A DNA stretch of 64,000 nt from Gentiana macrophylla (taxonomy: Eukaryota > Streptophyta > Magnoliopsida > Gentianales > Gentianaceae). Of this stretch, positions 1 to 12,245 are shown in pieces. The stretch is from positions 62,001 through 126,000 of the forward strand of contig JAOBSW010001191.1 in the NCBI GenBank assembly GCA_026214975.1, read 5' to 3'. How positions within the stretch are numbered: the first letter of the stretch is position 1; every line of letters begins with the position of its first letter. Made by a program: the position numbers and the translations under genes. The notes below the pieces were generated by a model. That model had not been told where the DNA came from. It made no database searches and was given only the letters and a program-made list of their open reading frames with translations.

Positions 1-2034
1 GAAACCATAGACTTGCTCGATATAGTTATTAATGTGCTACAATACATTGTTAAACTCGATTAAGATAATTGGTTGCAAAATAACGGTTAACATTATTATG
101 TAAACCGAGAAGTCTACCTAGAAGATGCGGTGAATTTATGGATAATGAGTGAATTCGGTTCACACCACTTCCATAAATATAGGCATTTAGCATTTAATGC
201 TTGAAGGTAGGATGGAGATTTTTGCATACGTTCAGATTGTATTTGTTCGTGAAATATCTTAATGAGACGAGTGTAGGTTGATTATAAGATTCTTGAGATC
301 GAAAGTGACGGTTGAACTGTCACAAGCCTTACGATAGAATCTATAAGTAACAACCTTAAACCTTGAGTACGGTTACCCAAAGGTAGTTACTATCTGATTT
401 AATCGGACCACGCCCAACATCGGTTGTTGGTGATTACACCGATAAATACTACTAGATCAGGATGTCAATCCACCACGATGGGAGTATGGTTTAACCATTG
501 ACCCATTGTGGTTTTGTGGACTTTACGGTCTCTTGGGGTGATTGATAACCTATGGCTCTTAGTAGGTGTATAAGATTCTCGATCATAGAGGTTGGTTTGT
601 GACCTTAACCCTGTAAATGGAGTTTTTATACTCAGGTTTTGTTCGATCTATTGTAGAACCACCGAGTGTCTCAGGCCCGAGTGGGAGCAATTGGATCTAC
701 ATAGAAAAGAGTCGAATGAATAGGAAAGTTTAAACTTTCGGCGCAAAGTTGAGTGGTATAGGGGTGGTTCCACGACAAGCGGAGAGTTAACTGGACCTTG
801 AACTCTCTCACCACTCGAGTCTTGCTAGATTTCGTAGAAAGCGAAAATAGGGGTGATTCCCCGAGACTTTCTTGCCGAACAACGGAATCGAATTCATTCG
901 TAATGAAGGGTTTTAGTGAGAATGAATAACGGATTCGTTACAAAGCGAAGATAGGGGTGATTCCCTAATACCTTTTTGCGAGACTAACGATATCTTAATT
1001 TATTCGTAAAGAACCATTGGTAGGAAGACTGCCATGGCTTATATCCTTTGTGGATTTAAGAGAACCTCTCGGTCATTTAAAAGTCACATGTTTTAAAATA
1101 TGTGGACTTGACCAAAATATTGATAAGTTTTTTCGTAGACTGGATATCAATATTGTTAAAATAGTAGTATTAGTGTTCATGAATGATAACACTCAAGCTT
1201 GATTGGAGACAACATGTGTGTGCTATCGAAGTCGTAAAGCCCGACACGCCAAGATTCTCTGGATGAGAGAATTGGACTATATTCTAAGAATTTGATTCGG
1301 TCAAATTCACGAGAATGAGTCATTGGCTATCCCACCTATCTTATTGAATAAGATGATTATGCATATACGGTTGCAACATTCATCGAGAGTAGTCCTACCC
1401 TACCTCTCAGGAATGATTCTCCAAATCTTCGGATAAAGAGAAAATGGGATAGAGTCTCTCTTGGATAACGGCAAGTCAGGTTGTCACAAGTCAATAGTAG
1501 TCGAATCTCGGATTCGAGTATAAAATAGCGGTTTAGTACGTCCTCAAGTATCGTTAGAGAACGAGGAATCATATGCTTGTATATTCGGTGCAAACTTGAA
1601 TATGGTTGACTACTACCGATTCGACTTGTAGTCGATTAAGGATGATCATTAAGTTGATCTCGGGCTCAGTGTTTACTCATAGTGCTTAGAATTTCCTTTT
1701 TAGTCTGGGAGTAATTCCAGGTCTGATAAGCCGATATCACTTCATCGTGAAAACAATGAAGAGATAGCTTAGAAGGATCTTCTCGGTCATAAAGAGTCAA
1801 AAGCATATTGAGATAGAGTACCGCTGATTGGAAGGACGGCCACGTTTCGATCCTAAAGATCGTCTCGGGCCGACAACCAAAGCGATCGGTGTACCAAGTC
1901 GAGTGCTTGGAGGGTAGGGCATTGATGGATATGTCTCATCCGCTTTTAGAGCAAGTGGGAGAGTGTTGTGAATAAGATGAGAAAGGGTGTGCTCTAAAAC
2001 AATCGTTGCTTGTCATTTCGTGCAAGTGGGAGAT
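1..2034 (+). mobile_element. 3' internal part of LTR element A (truncated by window edge)
   Basis: This stretch is similar, in the same orientation, to the last 2 kb of the internal region of element C (about 30400-32401): phrases such as the one ending in cgagtgggag and the block before the polypurine tract recur in both. It ends in the polypurine tract gcaagtgggagat (2021-2034), directly followed by an LTR starting TGTTAG. No open frame longer than about 80 codons occurs and none resembles gag or pol. It is therefore the non-coding 3' internal part of an LTR retroelement whose 5' half lies outside the window. The superfamily cannot be decided from the sequence. Confidence 0.75.
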
Positions 2035-3743
2035 TGTTAGGTGTAGTGCCCGAAAGACAATTTGTGTAATTGTTTTTAACAATGAATGACAAATTTATCT
2101 CACCTTATTACTTGCTTTGTGCTTGTAAAGTAATACATCTGCTGCAAACCCTAAGTATATCTCGTATGTAACCACTTAACTCGGTGTATGGATTACACGT
2201 GAGGATTGAGTTAGTGGAGATATGCTTAAATCGTTAGTCCGTGGTGAACTTAATCGAGAGTTTAGGGTCTCTTGATTAAAACACCAATAATGCGCCTGAA
2301 CACCTTAGGGTGTGATAGTCTTATCCGGATTTGTCGGTAGAGGGTACCTACGTGGGGCATTTATATATGATGGCATTCATATAGATCGACCGATTTAATC
2401 GAATTTCTCGATATAATTCCGTAATCGAGAAATCTTATTAAATCATTAGATGATCATATATGGATCAACCTTAATCCCTGAGGTGATCACGAGTCTTTGC
2501 CGCTTGTCCCGGGGTAGTGTTTGATGTGTTAGTTACGGTTCACTTAAATATGTGTTCCAAGCCACTTCTCATTGGCACTATCTCCGGATGAGTGAGTAGT
2601 TCGATTTTCACAGACATGGAATCCATTCCTTCTGCGGGAAGTAGAGAGACGATCCCTTATTTGTTAGCCCTAAGAAAGTGATCGATCCGGGAGTTTCGTG
2701 ATTTGACTAATTAGCTACTAGTCGGATATGCATACTAATTGATCATCGAGGGGTTGATGGTAAATAAGGATAAGATATTTCGAGTCGGGTTCACGGAGAC
2801 TTCCCACCGAATGGGACGATCTATGGAGGGTTAATCCGTATGTAGTGATTATATCGATGGACACTTATTCGCTCACATGGGTTGAGTATAAGTATACATC
2901 TATAATCGGTAGAGTTCGATTCCGGGTTTATGGTGGCGTAATCCCGGAATTAATAATTAATGTGCTTATTCGTTCGATGAATAATTAATTATTGGAGCTA
3001 CTTGGTTATGAGTCCATGGTCCCCGATGTGGCTTACGTAATTCGGACTAATAATCTTGTTACTTGGGCCTCAGTGATAATTAATTGGTCGGGCTAATTAA
3101 TTGATATGCATGGATATTATTTAGTTGGGCTAAATAATATAATACACATAAAAGACATTTTATGTGGGCTTAATTAACCTAAAAGTGGCGCCTCCTCCTT
3201 TATTAATTATCACAAGAATTATTTTTTGTGATGTGGAAAATAAAAGATATTCTTGTTATATGATTGGTTGGATGACTTGTTATTTGATTTCCTATTGGTC
3301 AATACATGTCACAATTAGTCATTAAGGAAAATATCTTTTATTTTGTTTAATTAATTATTTATTTAATTAATTAAAACTTGGAGGTTAAGGATTTACTCTC
3401 CTATAAAAGGAGAGTTATTCCAAGGTAATTCACAAGTGTGAATTTAGACTACCACCACTAAAAGGAGAGAAATAATTAGTTTTCTCATCTAGGGTTTTGT
3501 AGAAGAAAAACTCTAAGTTTTTCTTGAGTGTTGCATATCAAGGAGGCTTGAGTATCAAGAAGGGTGTCCACCAACCGCCGTTTGGAGAACACATCGGAAG
3601 ATCTTGGCTTCTCTTCCTACTATTGGTAACATGATCTTAACCCCCTTGTAGTAGTTTAAGTCCTTTAATTATGTGTTGTGATGTATAAGTCGTGATCCAT
3701 CCGCTGCGCGTAGATCTAATTCGTTTAGATCTAAGAACCTGCA
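2035..3743 (+). repeat. 3' LTR of element A
   Basis: It starts TGTTAGGTGTAGTGCCCGAA immediately after the polypurine tract and aligns by eye with the LTRs of elements B and C (shared CCCGAAAGACAAT block, AACACCTTAGG/AACACAATAGG block, TATA region). A TATA box (tataaaag, 3402-3409) sits about 340 bp before the right end. The right end is uncertain. I place it at the CA of ...gaacctgca (3743), because LTRs end in CA, but a CA at 3750 is also possible. The target duplication cannot be checked because the 5' LTR is outside the window. Confidence 0.7.
3402..3409 (+). promoter_or_regulatory. TATA box in LTR of element A
   Basis: The sequence ctcctataaaaggagag contains tataaaag at the place where elements B and C also have a TATA box in their LTRs. 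It probably marks the U3/R promoter of the element. This is inferred from position and motif only. Confidence 0.5.
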
Positions 3744-4381
3744 TCCTTCAGCAAGAACCGGTGAGAGGGTTGGAGATGACAGTGGTAGGTGGTGGTAGAT
3801 GGAGAAAATCAATGCGGTGGCTAACCCTTGGAGAAATAATCTGCTAAATCTATTTCTAGCGTACACGTGTATCCCCTATAATCTGTACCCTCCCATTAAA
3901 GATTTACACGTTTAATAAGGCAAAGACTTTTGTATCAGTGTACGTACATTATTAGATATATTCAAAGCAAATGTTAAACAGTTATGGAATATTGTGTTTT
4001 TATGTCGGTTTTTGGCGGAGTCATCAAGATTCGAAGTCGCCAAATTATGGAGTCATCAAATGTTATATTTTGTGCGTCTATGGCGCTTTTTTATTGTTAT
4101 GACAAGTGGAAAAAAAAAACACACACAAACAATCAAAAAAATATTTCGATTTTTCCAAAATTAAACAACTCCCCCACAAACCGACATAAAGACACAATAC
4201 TACGTGGTTATATTGTAAAAATAATGTTGATAATCAAATTGAATAGGATATATATGTGTTAGGGAAAAAAAAAAAAAAAAACAAAAAAACGACTCAAGAC
4301 AAGGGGCAAAAAATAATGTTGATAATCAAATTGAATATATATATATATATGTGTTGGTAAAAAAAAAAAAAAAAAAAAACT

Positions 4382-4431
<50 letters not shown>

Positions 4432-4480
4432 AGGGGAAAAAAAAAAAGGACACGTGTCAAGGCAAGGGGAGTTGCCCCTT
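3744..4480. other. non-coding low-complexity stretch
   Basis: No gene is seen. The stretch is AT-rich with long A runs (about 4264-4279, 4360-4379, 4386-4429, 4436-4447). The open frames here are products of A/T runs and have no protein-like composition. Two copies of a block ending in an A run are described separately, as is a small inverted repeat at its right edge. Confidence 0.6.
4220..4380. repeat. two tandem copies of about 90 bp, each ending in poly(A)
   Basis: The block ataatgttgataatcaaatt followed by a TA run, gtgtt and a long A run occurs at about 4221 and again at about 4312, a period of about 91 bp. The second copy has an expanded TA run. Each copy ending in poly(A) suggests a duplicated retroposon tail or slippage. 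Confidence 0.6.
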
Positions 4481-4485
4481 GTCTT
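4456..4485. repeat. short inverted repeat
   Basis: Arms aaggcaagggg and ccccttgtctt are separated by agttg, giving an 11-bp stem with one G-T pair. A further copy of one arm (aagacaagggg) lies just upstream near 4294. Its role is unknown. Confidence 0.5.
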
Positions 4486-4689
4486 CTTATAAGTATGTAA
4501 GGAAAGCTATGCCTTATGATTCAACAACAATAACAATCATAATTCTACTATAATGTTACTATACGAGTAAATTGGATAATTAATTAAAATGGCGATCTTA
4601 GGTTCATTTAATGGTACTTTTAGGGTTTTCTCCACTTAGGCATTGCTCGCCGGTGATATGCAATTCTTCTGAACGTGTCTCTCCGTGTT

Positions 4690-6165
4690 GGAGGATAGCT
4701 TCCTTCTGCTCTTCGTGCTATATATTGGAGTTGACATGGAGGCAAATTATCCACATGTTGAAGATGGTCATCTTAACACTAAATCATTCGTGAGAGCCAT
4801 GAAAGGGGCACAAATTCTTAATGGTCTAGGTTCGATGTCACTCTATATGAAAAATCATGTATTCAAAATCTCACGGAAAAAGATGCATCGAATTTCGAAA
4901 CCCTTTCAAAATTCTCTAATGGCAAGGTTCCCGGACTATAGCCCGAACCTTGAAGATTTGCGTAGTATTTTTCTTAAATCTCAGGCTTAAATCTTTTGTC
5001 TTATAGCATTGTTTGACGGTAAACATGTCTTGACTATAACCGAAATTTCTATTGATGTTTTTGGGCTGTTACTAAAAATCCGATATTATTATCTAAAAGG
5101 ACGGTTGATTTTTTCGCCTTAATCGAGAAAGGCGTCTTTGGGCCCCGTTTCGTTAGGGCTTACTGAATTATCTCTCCTTTTGTTTAATAAAGATTGTCCA
5201 TTCCGAATTCCCTTTGTTAATAAAGATTATCTATGATGAATTGCATCTTTCTGGGGCGGCCACTTTAAATTGACTCCGCTACTATTAAACAGAGAAGACC
5301 TTCTATTGTGCGTGTGATGGTTGAAGTTGAATTTTTCGTTTCCCGATGTATCCACAAGCGGTTGTATGAGACTAAGCATTCGAGTTACTATTGGGCACCA
5401 AAGGTGGGGACCTCTCCCAACAAATTTTGTTGCATCCGCACTTGAGATCTCTTGCTTATTCGACCAAAGCCATTCCGCTCAGGCTCATATGGATTGTATA
5501 TGGATTAGGAATAAGGATTCTGGGATTTTCTAGATGATTATCAATGAATAATGGCCTTCATGTTGTCATTTTTTAAGTTTTATTAGACATCATGAGCATG
5601 GGAGCCCCAAGAAGCTTAATAATATAATGGTAAATACTAAGGAAACTCAAGATGAGCCTCGACAAGAGTATAGTAGGAGAGAGAGATTCAAGGACCATTT
5701 CTTGAAGAATGAAGGGTAATTAACGCGAAAGGTGTTAATGATGGAGCATGAAAACGATTTCGCAATCAGGACAAGGGTTTGAGGTGTTCTAGCAAAGAGC
5801 TGAAAATTTAAAAGGCTGTGTTGAGGATTGAAAGCGGATTAGTTAGGGATCAATGGGTAAATGAATAGATTTCTAATTGCATGGCCAAATGGAATTAGAG
5901 TTTAGCATTTTGTACATGTAATTCGATTGAAATGCAATCGATTGTACACTATCCAATACTATAAGCTTAAGAATTGTTTGGTGATGATATTGCTATTGAC
6001 GAGGCTTTGCACACATTGACAACATGATGTGGTGTATTCGGGTGAGGATTCGAATGGATGTGGGCATGAGGGATGTAAAGTGTTGCAACAAGTATCAGAG
6101 GATGATTTATGCTTTATATCAGATGCACATTTAAAGGCCATTAAAAAGCCCTTCCTCCCACATAC
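4690..6165 (+). pseudogene. LINE ORF1 (DUF4283-type nucleic-acid-binding protein), decayed, first part
   Basis: Read on the plus strand with several frame changes, this resembles the DUF4283 protein encoded by ORF1 of plant L1-type LINEs, which coats the element RNA. An early piece (4685-4990) contains HVEDGHLNTKSFVRAMKG, and a second frame reads GKFSNGKVPG. Near 5280-5340 is the diagnostic stretch IDSATIKQRRPSIVRVMVEV, matching the family's RPSxARVxVEV motif. Downstream (about 5560-5720) a frame reads FIRHHEHGSPKK, in the place of the zinc knuckle and basic tail. At 6050-6165 an acidic/basic tail frame ends KAIKKPFLPHT. Frameshifts and stops make it non-functional. It is broken at 6165 by LTR element B and resumes at 15488. 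No RT from this LINE is seen next to it. Confidence 0.65.
6161..6165. repeat. target site duplication of element B, left copy (CATAC)
   Basis: CATAC directly precedes the LTR start TGTTAG, and the same five bases follow the right LTR at 15483-15487. A 5-bp duplication is the usual signature of LTR-element integration. Confidence 0.9.
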
Positions 6166-7984
6166 TGTTAGTAATATCATCCGCAACGGAAGCGATTTAA
6201 GGATCTAGATCTATAAATTACACGTAATAAAATAACTAAATCTACTCTACAAGGGGGTTGTAGAACATACCTCTTGGATCTCAAAATCCAAGTAGAAGAA
6301 CCGCAATGGGGAAATTAAATGATAGTGCGAAGAGCACCACGATCTTCCGCACGTGTGATCCGAGCAACTCCCGGTGGAAGGAAATTCTCGTCTCGAATCC
6401 TTTCGATATGCTACCCGGAAAAATCTCCAAGATTTCCCCCTTATCCCCTTGGCCGAATTTTTGCTCCTTCTCTCTAAGAGAAGTTGAAAATTTGTGTGTG
6501 TGTAAGGCTTGGGAGAACTCTCTTTATATAGGAGAGTAATCTTTGTCCTCCAAGGATTTTATTTTGCAAATAAATAAATAAAAGATAATCCCATAATATT
6601 CTAGAATAAATCTAGAATAATATTTATCTTTATTTCTTACCATAAATATTTATCCAATAAATATTTTGTGCACATGTCTTATTAATCCACAAGAAAACAA
6701 TCTCTTGCTCACTAAGACATGAGGAGGCCGAAAATTTCATCCTCCCTCCTAGTGTTGGATTTCGGCCATGACACACATATTGGGCCAAGTTTATGATTAA
6801 TGTCTTTTCCACATATTTAATTATTTAGCCCAACTAATTTAATAGTCCACTAAACAATTAATTCACATATCGTTTTAATTAAATTCTAATAAGAATTAAA
6901 TTAATATTATTAGGATTCGACGTCCGAGAATAGTTATGCTATATTGGAGGAACGTCGGGGACCATGGACTAATAATCAGCAGCTCCGATAAATCAAATAA
7001 ATAATTATCTTACGAATAGAATAATTATATTCGATAAATCAATCACAGGAATATGCCACCATAATCCCGTGACTGCACTCCTCCGATTATAAGATTATAT
7101 TTATCTCCTCACGAGAATGATAATAAGCGTCCATTGATATAATCATTATATATGGATTAATCCTCCATAGACTGTTCATTCTAAATCGGGAAGTTACCGT
7201 TAACCCTTTTTAGAACCTCTTATCTTTATTTACCATTAATCCCCTAGTGATCAATTAATTCATACAACTCACTGGTAGCTAATCAGTGTAATATGAACTC
7301 CATGGATCAATCGGTTTCTAGGATTAACAAATAAAAGGAATCTGTCTATCTACTTCCATAAATGGAAGGAATGGATTCCGTGATTCGTGATAACACGGAC
7401 TACTCACTCAATCCAGTACAATGCCAAGATGGGGTAATTCAGATCACAGACTCAATGTAATCCTTAACCGTCATGTCAAATTTCATACTGATTCAAGCAG
7501 TTGACTGTGATCACCTCAGGATTAAGATATATCCATAAATATGATCATCGATTGATTCGATAAGACTTCTCGATTACGGAATTATATCGTGAACTCTAAT
7601 CAAATCGGTCCAAATTACTATGTGATATATCTATCATATATAAATGCCCCACTAGGTTCTCTTAACCGAAAGTCCGGATAAGACAATCACACCTATTGTG
7701 TTCTGGGCGCATTAATAGCACGTTAAAGGAGAGACCCGATACTCTCGATTAACTTCACTACGGGCTAATTGTATTTTAAGTACATCTTCACTAACTCAAT
7801 CCTCCCGTGTATATCCCATACACTGAGTTAAGTGATTACATAAACGATATACTTTAGGGTTTTCTGTAGTGTAAATACTATTGTCACATCGGTGAATATG
7901 AGAATAATAAATATGAATAATAATATCATTTCATTTATTAAATAAAACAATTACAAAATTGTCTTTCGGGCATAACACCTAACA
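6166..7984 (-). repeat. 3' LTR of element B
   Basis: 1,819 bp, ending ...cacctaaca next to the polypurine tract. On the minus strand a TATA box (TATATAAA, 6523-6530) lies in the same position as in element C. It differs from the partner LTR by many point changes and small length differences. Confidence 0.88.
6523..6530 (-). promoter_or_regulatory. TATA box in LTR of element B
   Basis: TATATAAA on the minus strand within ctcctatataaagagag-like sequence, at the position equivalent to the TATA boxes of elements A and C. Inferred promoter of the LTR. Confidence 0.5.
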
Positions 7985-7998
7985 ATCTCCCACTTGCA
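7985..7998 (-). other. polypurine tract of element B
   Basis: On the minus strand gtgcaagtgggagat immediately precedes the 3' LTR. The same tract precedes the 3' LTRs of elements A, C and D. It primes plus-strand DNA synthesis in LTR elements. Confidence 0.75.
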
Positions 7999-8141
7999 CG
8001 AAAGCATGTGATTAATTGTTTAGAGCACACCCTCTTATTTAAAATACAACAAACTACATCTCCCACTTGCTCTAAAGCAATGGAGACCCATCCCGTATTC
8101 TAGTACCCATTAAGCATATCATAACCATTGTAAATGACAAA

Positions 8142-8191
8142 GTACACTCCGAGTGTGCCGTCGTAGGATAGGTCAGTGACTCGGGGAGTAC
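8142..8191 (-). repeat. conserved-loop hairpin, copy 1 in element B
   Basis: Plus-strand arms gtacactccgagt and actcggggagtac flank a 24-base loop that, read on the element's sense (minus) strand, contains GACCTATCCTACGACGGCA. The arms pair at 11 of 13 positions. It corresponds to 32193-32242 in element C. Confidence 0.6.
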
Positions 8192-11149
8192 CTACATTTA
8201 AATATCATGGGTCTTATTGATTAGTCAGGTTGTCGGCTCGAGACGATCCGTAGAATCGAAACGTTACCGGTCCATCTAATCATGTGGTACTTTCCCAATA
8301 TGCTTTTGACCTCTAGTGATTTCGAAAATCCTTATAAGCTACCCTTTCATCGTTTGCACAATGATGTGGTATCGGCTTCCAAATCTAGAATCACTCCCAG
8401 ATATGAAAAGGAAATCCTTAAGCTATATCGCCTCTCTAGCTACTACAAAAGCCGCTAATCACCCAACTAGTTAAAGTCGAGTTGGCATTCTTTGGATTCC
8501 TCCAGGCAATAGCTTCAACACAAGAGTAAACATCGAGCCCGAGATCGACTTAACGATCATCCTCAACTCGACTTAAAGTCAAAATCGATTGTATCACACA
8601 TATCCAAGTTCACACATGAATATGTCTGCGCATATTATTCCTCGTTCTCTTCAAGATACTAAAGGACATACTAAACTTGCTTTGTTAACCGCCGAATCTA
8701 AGATTCGATCAAAGTTGACGTTCAATAAACGACCATCTCTTACTAGAAAGAGAATCTATCCCATTTCTCTTGATCCGATGATTTAGAGAGTCATTCCCGA
8801 GGCATAGGGTAGAACTTCCTCGTTGAATGTTGCATACAGATGAATCATCTTAACCAATAAGATGGATGAGAAACGATGGATCGATTCTAATGAATTCGAC
8901 CGAGTCAAACTCTTTAGAATGTTGTCCAAATCTCTTTGTTGCAAAGAATTGTGGCATTGTCGATTCTCGAATTGAGATAACACACCCATGTTGATTCCAA
9001 CTGGTGCAATGTTATTTTTCACAAACACTAATGTATATATTCACTCATCTTGTACTAAAATTGATATCCAGTCTACAAAAGACTTATCAATATTCGGTCA
9101 AATCCACATATTGTAGAAATATATGACTTCCAATGACCGAGAGGTTTGCTTTTTATCCACAAAGGACATAAGCCTTGATGGTCATCCCTGTCATAAGTTC
9201 ATAAGGCAATACCCTTCTGTTTCGAATGAATCCAGACTCCGTTTGTTTGGCAAGAAAATCTCAGGGAATCACCCCTATTTTCTGATTTTGAACGAAATCA
9301 TGCAATACTAAGTGTTAAGAGACTCCAAGGTCTGATTAACTCTATACTTCTTAGGGAATTACCCCTAGACCACTCAATCTTTGCTCCGAAAGATAAACTT
9401 TCCAATTCATTCTACTCTTTTCCGTGTAGATCCAATTACTCCCACTGGGCCTGAGACGCTCAGATGGTTCTACAAGAGCATGAACAGAACTAGAGTACCG
9501 AACTCCATTCATAGGGTTATGGCTATTAAACTAACCTCTATTATCAGAATCCTATACTGCTCACAAAAGAGCCATGGGTCATCAAACAATCCTCAGACTA
9601 CAAAGTCCGCAGAACCCGTAATGGGTAATGGATAAACCATACTCCCAATACTTACTGGGTGGATCGAAAGTCTGATCTAGTTTAGTAGTATTTAGTGTTA
9701 TCACCAACAACCGATGTTGGATGTGGTCTGATTTTAATCAGTTAGTAACTACCTTGAGTAAACATACTTCAAGGTTCAAGGTTTTGTTGTTCATGGACTC
9801 TATCAGAAAGGATGCAACAGTATAACTGTCCCTTCCCGATTTCAAGAATCCTATATCTAACCTTTATACACAATAGGTTAAAAGATATATCACGAATGGT
9901 CATTGACCGAACGTATGCGTGAAATTCCCAGTCTTACCTTCAAGCACCGTGTGCTAAATGCTTATATTTATGGAAGTGGGGTGAACCGAATCCACACCTT
10001 ATCCGTAAATTCCAAAGCATATTCTAGGTAGATTTCTTGGTCTTACATTTCAATGTAAACCGTTATTTCGCTTCCAATATCTTTATTGAGTTAAGCAGTG
10101 TATTCTAGCACATCTAAAACTATGTAAGGCAATTTAACGGTTTCTAACTTAGTGAGAACATGTCACAATAAGGCAGGCTGAGCATTTGTCTCGAGGACTA
10201 TGAATGGCCTATTCCGAGTATAGAATACTCTATCTCTGTTGAAAACAGAGAAACCTCAAAATATTTTAAATAAATTAACTTACCGGAGTGTTTGAATAGT
10301 TATTAGACAAGAAGTCACTACTCGGAAGCTCCTAGCTTGTATCTTTCATCAGACCCCGAAGGTCATCATGAACAAGCTATGTTACTTCTTTATAACCATT
10401 ATCCTTTCCCGATTGAAAGGAAACTTAGTCATTGAACCTTTGAGACAATATAACCAGACTGGGAGAAAGGAATCACCCTGAGCCAGTCTTCAGGTCTTGT
10501 CTTTTAGGGACTATGGACTAACTATGAAGAAGCGTTTATCTAAATATCGAAACCAATTGCTTTTAATAGTTCTTAAGATGTGTTTTATATACATATTTCA
10601 GCAGTTCTAAGTGGTTTTGACTTTATCAAACAAAAGTCCGAGTCTTGGATTCGTACTACAAATGGTATATTCACTTTCTATACGACAAACAAATTATCGA
10701 ATAGAAGGTAAATCCATTCGTTCCAACGAATCTTAAACCAAAATAAATTTTCCATGATATCCAAGGATTGAATCCGAGATTCATTTCCTTATATCACTCC
10801 CACTATTCTAGCTAAAATTAAGCGCCTGTTGTTTACTTTTAATCGTTAAATGCACCGCTACCTTGTTCTTCCAAAGAACTTAGCTCAAGAAAATCGCCAA
10901 GGATTCATAGGTTGGTGATCCAAAATCACTGTCCTTATCCTATAATTTTTAATTAATTTTTGGTTCAGCCTTAAAGTTTTCTTAGTTTAGATGACTAACA
11001 CTTTTAGACATATTCTCCCATTCTTGACTTTCCGTGAATGGAAACAGTCTTGAACCAGCGGTTCGTTTGAGTAGACACTATTCTTGAACCGTGGGATGTC
11101 TATTTCGAGTGTTACTCGTCGGGACTTCTCGGATTTTTTTAATATACCG

Positions 11150-11530
11150 GAAAAACAACAAATCATAACATTAAAGCTCACTAGTTTATCGGTTCCAAAT
11201 ACCGCCTAACGAGCAATGCTTTATTTTTATGATTTTCCGATTTTTGGATTAGAAAATCTTTCGTACATAGTTCCAATGTTTCGGAAAAACAACAAATCAT
11301 AGAACTCTCACTAGTTCATCGATTCCAAATACCGCCCAACTAGCAACATTTCATGACTTTCCGGTTTTCAATTGGAGCGGTTACGTGTGTAGTCGATTAC
11401 ACTTTTCTAATGTTCTAGAAAAACAATAAATCATAAAGCTCCCACCGTTCATCGATTCCAAATATCGTCCAACTAGTAACACTTCATGATTTTCCGATTT
11501 TTCAATTAGAAAATTACTCGTGTAATCACT
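11150..11530 (-). repeat. three tandem repeats of about 123-140 bp in element B
   Basis: A unit containing ttccaaatac, a gcaac block, a cattttccg-like block and gaaaaacaacaaatcat occurs three times (anchors at 11193, 11333 and 11456). The same array is present in element C at 29100-29520, so it predates the split of the two copies. No coding potential. Confidence 0.75.
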
Positions 11531-11896
11531 ACACACTCAAAATTCACTGTAAGAATTTCAAAGTCCGAAATCACCTTTGATCAAACTATGTTTGTCTTCC
11601 GTTTGACACGAATGACACTAGTGACATACCTATATGTCACTCTGGTTTTTAAAAAGCTTAAGAGAAAATATCTCTTTCGAAAAATAATTGCATTATCGAT
11701 TAACTAGTTCAACGTCCTAGTTACTTTCCACTTTTTAACGAAGTTAATACTAGTCAATTATTAATTTTTAAGCAATTTAGTAAGGGATATAATGCTGTAA
11801 ATAAAATGACATATATTAATTCAAGTTTAACACTACTATATGATTTTATTTTAGGAATTGTAAACTATAAGTAAGTCTACTCTACCATTCCAAGGT

Positions 11897-11951
11897 TTTA
11901 ACCTCGCATCTCAGTGCCGCCGTAGGGTAGGTCAAAGAGATGACGGTTAAA
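11897..11951 (-). repeat. conserved-loop hairpin, copy 2 in element B
   Basis: Arms TTTAACC plus CATCTC pair with GAGATG plus GGTTAAA around a loop related to those of the other two copies (accTACCCTACGGCGGCA on the sense strand). The arm sequence is entirely different from copies 1 and 3, yet pairing is kept (7+6 bp with a small bulge). Confidence 0.6.
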
Positions 11952-12102
11952 TCGAGACAATCTAATCAATGAATAAATTGTGAGAATCGAACATCCCACG
12001 AGAATCAAACATCCCTTTATTCATTGACTACCTTCCTTTTTTAGCCTAGATATTATCAAGAATATCCTTGATGAGTGTGACCTACTATATCGGATCTCTT
12101 AG

Positions 12103-12154
12103 GTACGCCCCGAAAGTGTGCCGTCGCAGGATAGGTCGGTGACCCGGCGAGTAC
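12103..12154 (-). repeat. conserved-loop hairpin, copy 3 in element B
   Basis: GTAC-bounded arms (gtacgccccg... and ...cccggcgagtac) flank the shared loop gtgccgtcgcaggataggtc. Pairing is imperfect compared with copies 1 and 2. Counterpart in element C: 28485-28533. Confidence 0.5.
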
Positions 12155-12231
12155 CGGAAATCCTATCCTTTCGGAGACCAAACCATGAATGTTGATAGGG
12201 GTGAACACCATCCGTAGGGGACGAAATCAAA

Positions 12232-12245
12232 GCGCCGCGAGGCGC
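12232..12245. repeat. GC-rich palindromic hairpin
   Basis: gcgcc-gcga-ggcgc, a perfect 5-bp stem with a four-base loop, embedded in AT-rich DNA. It is kept unchanged in element C at 28394-28407 in the opposite orientation. Confidence 0.6.
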
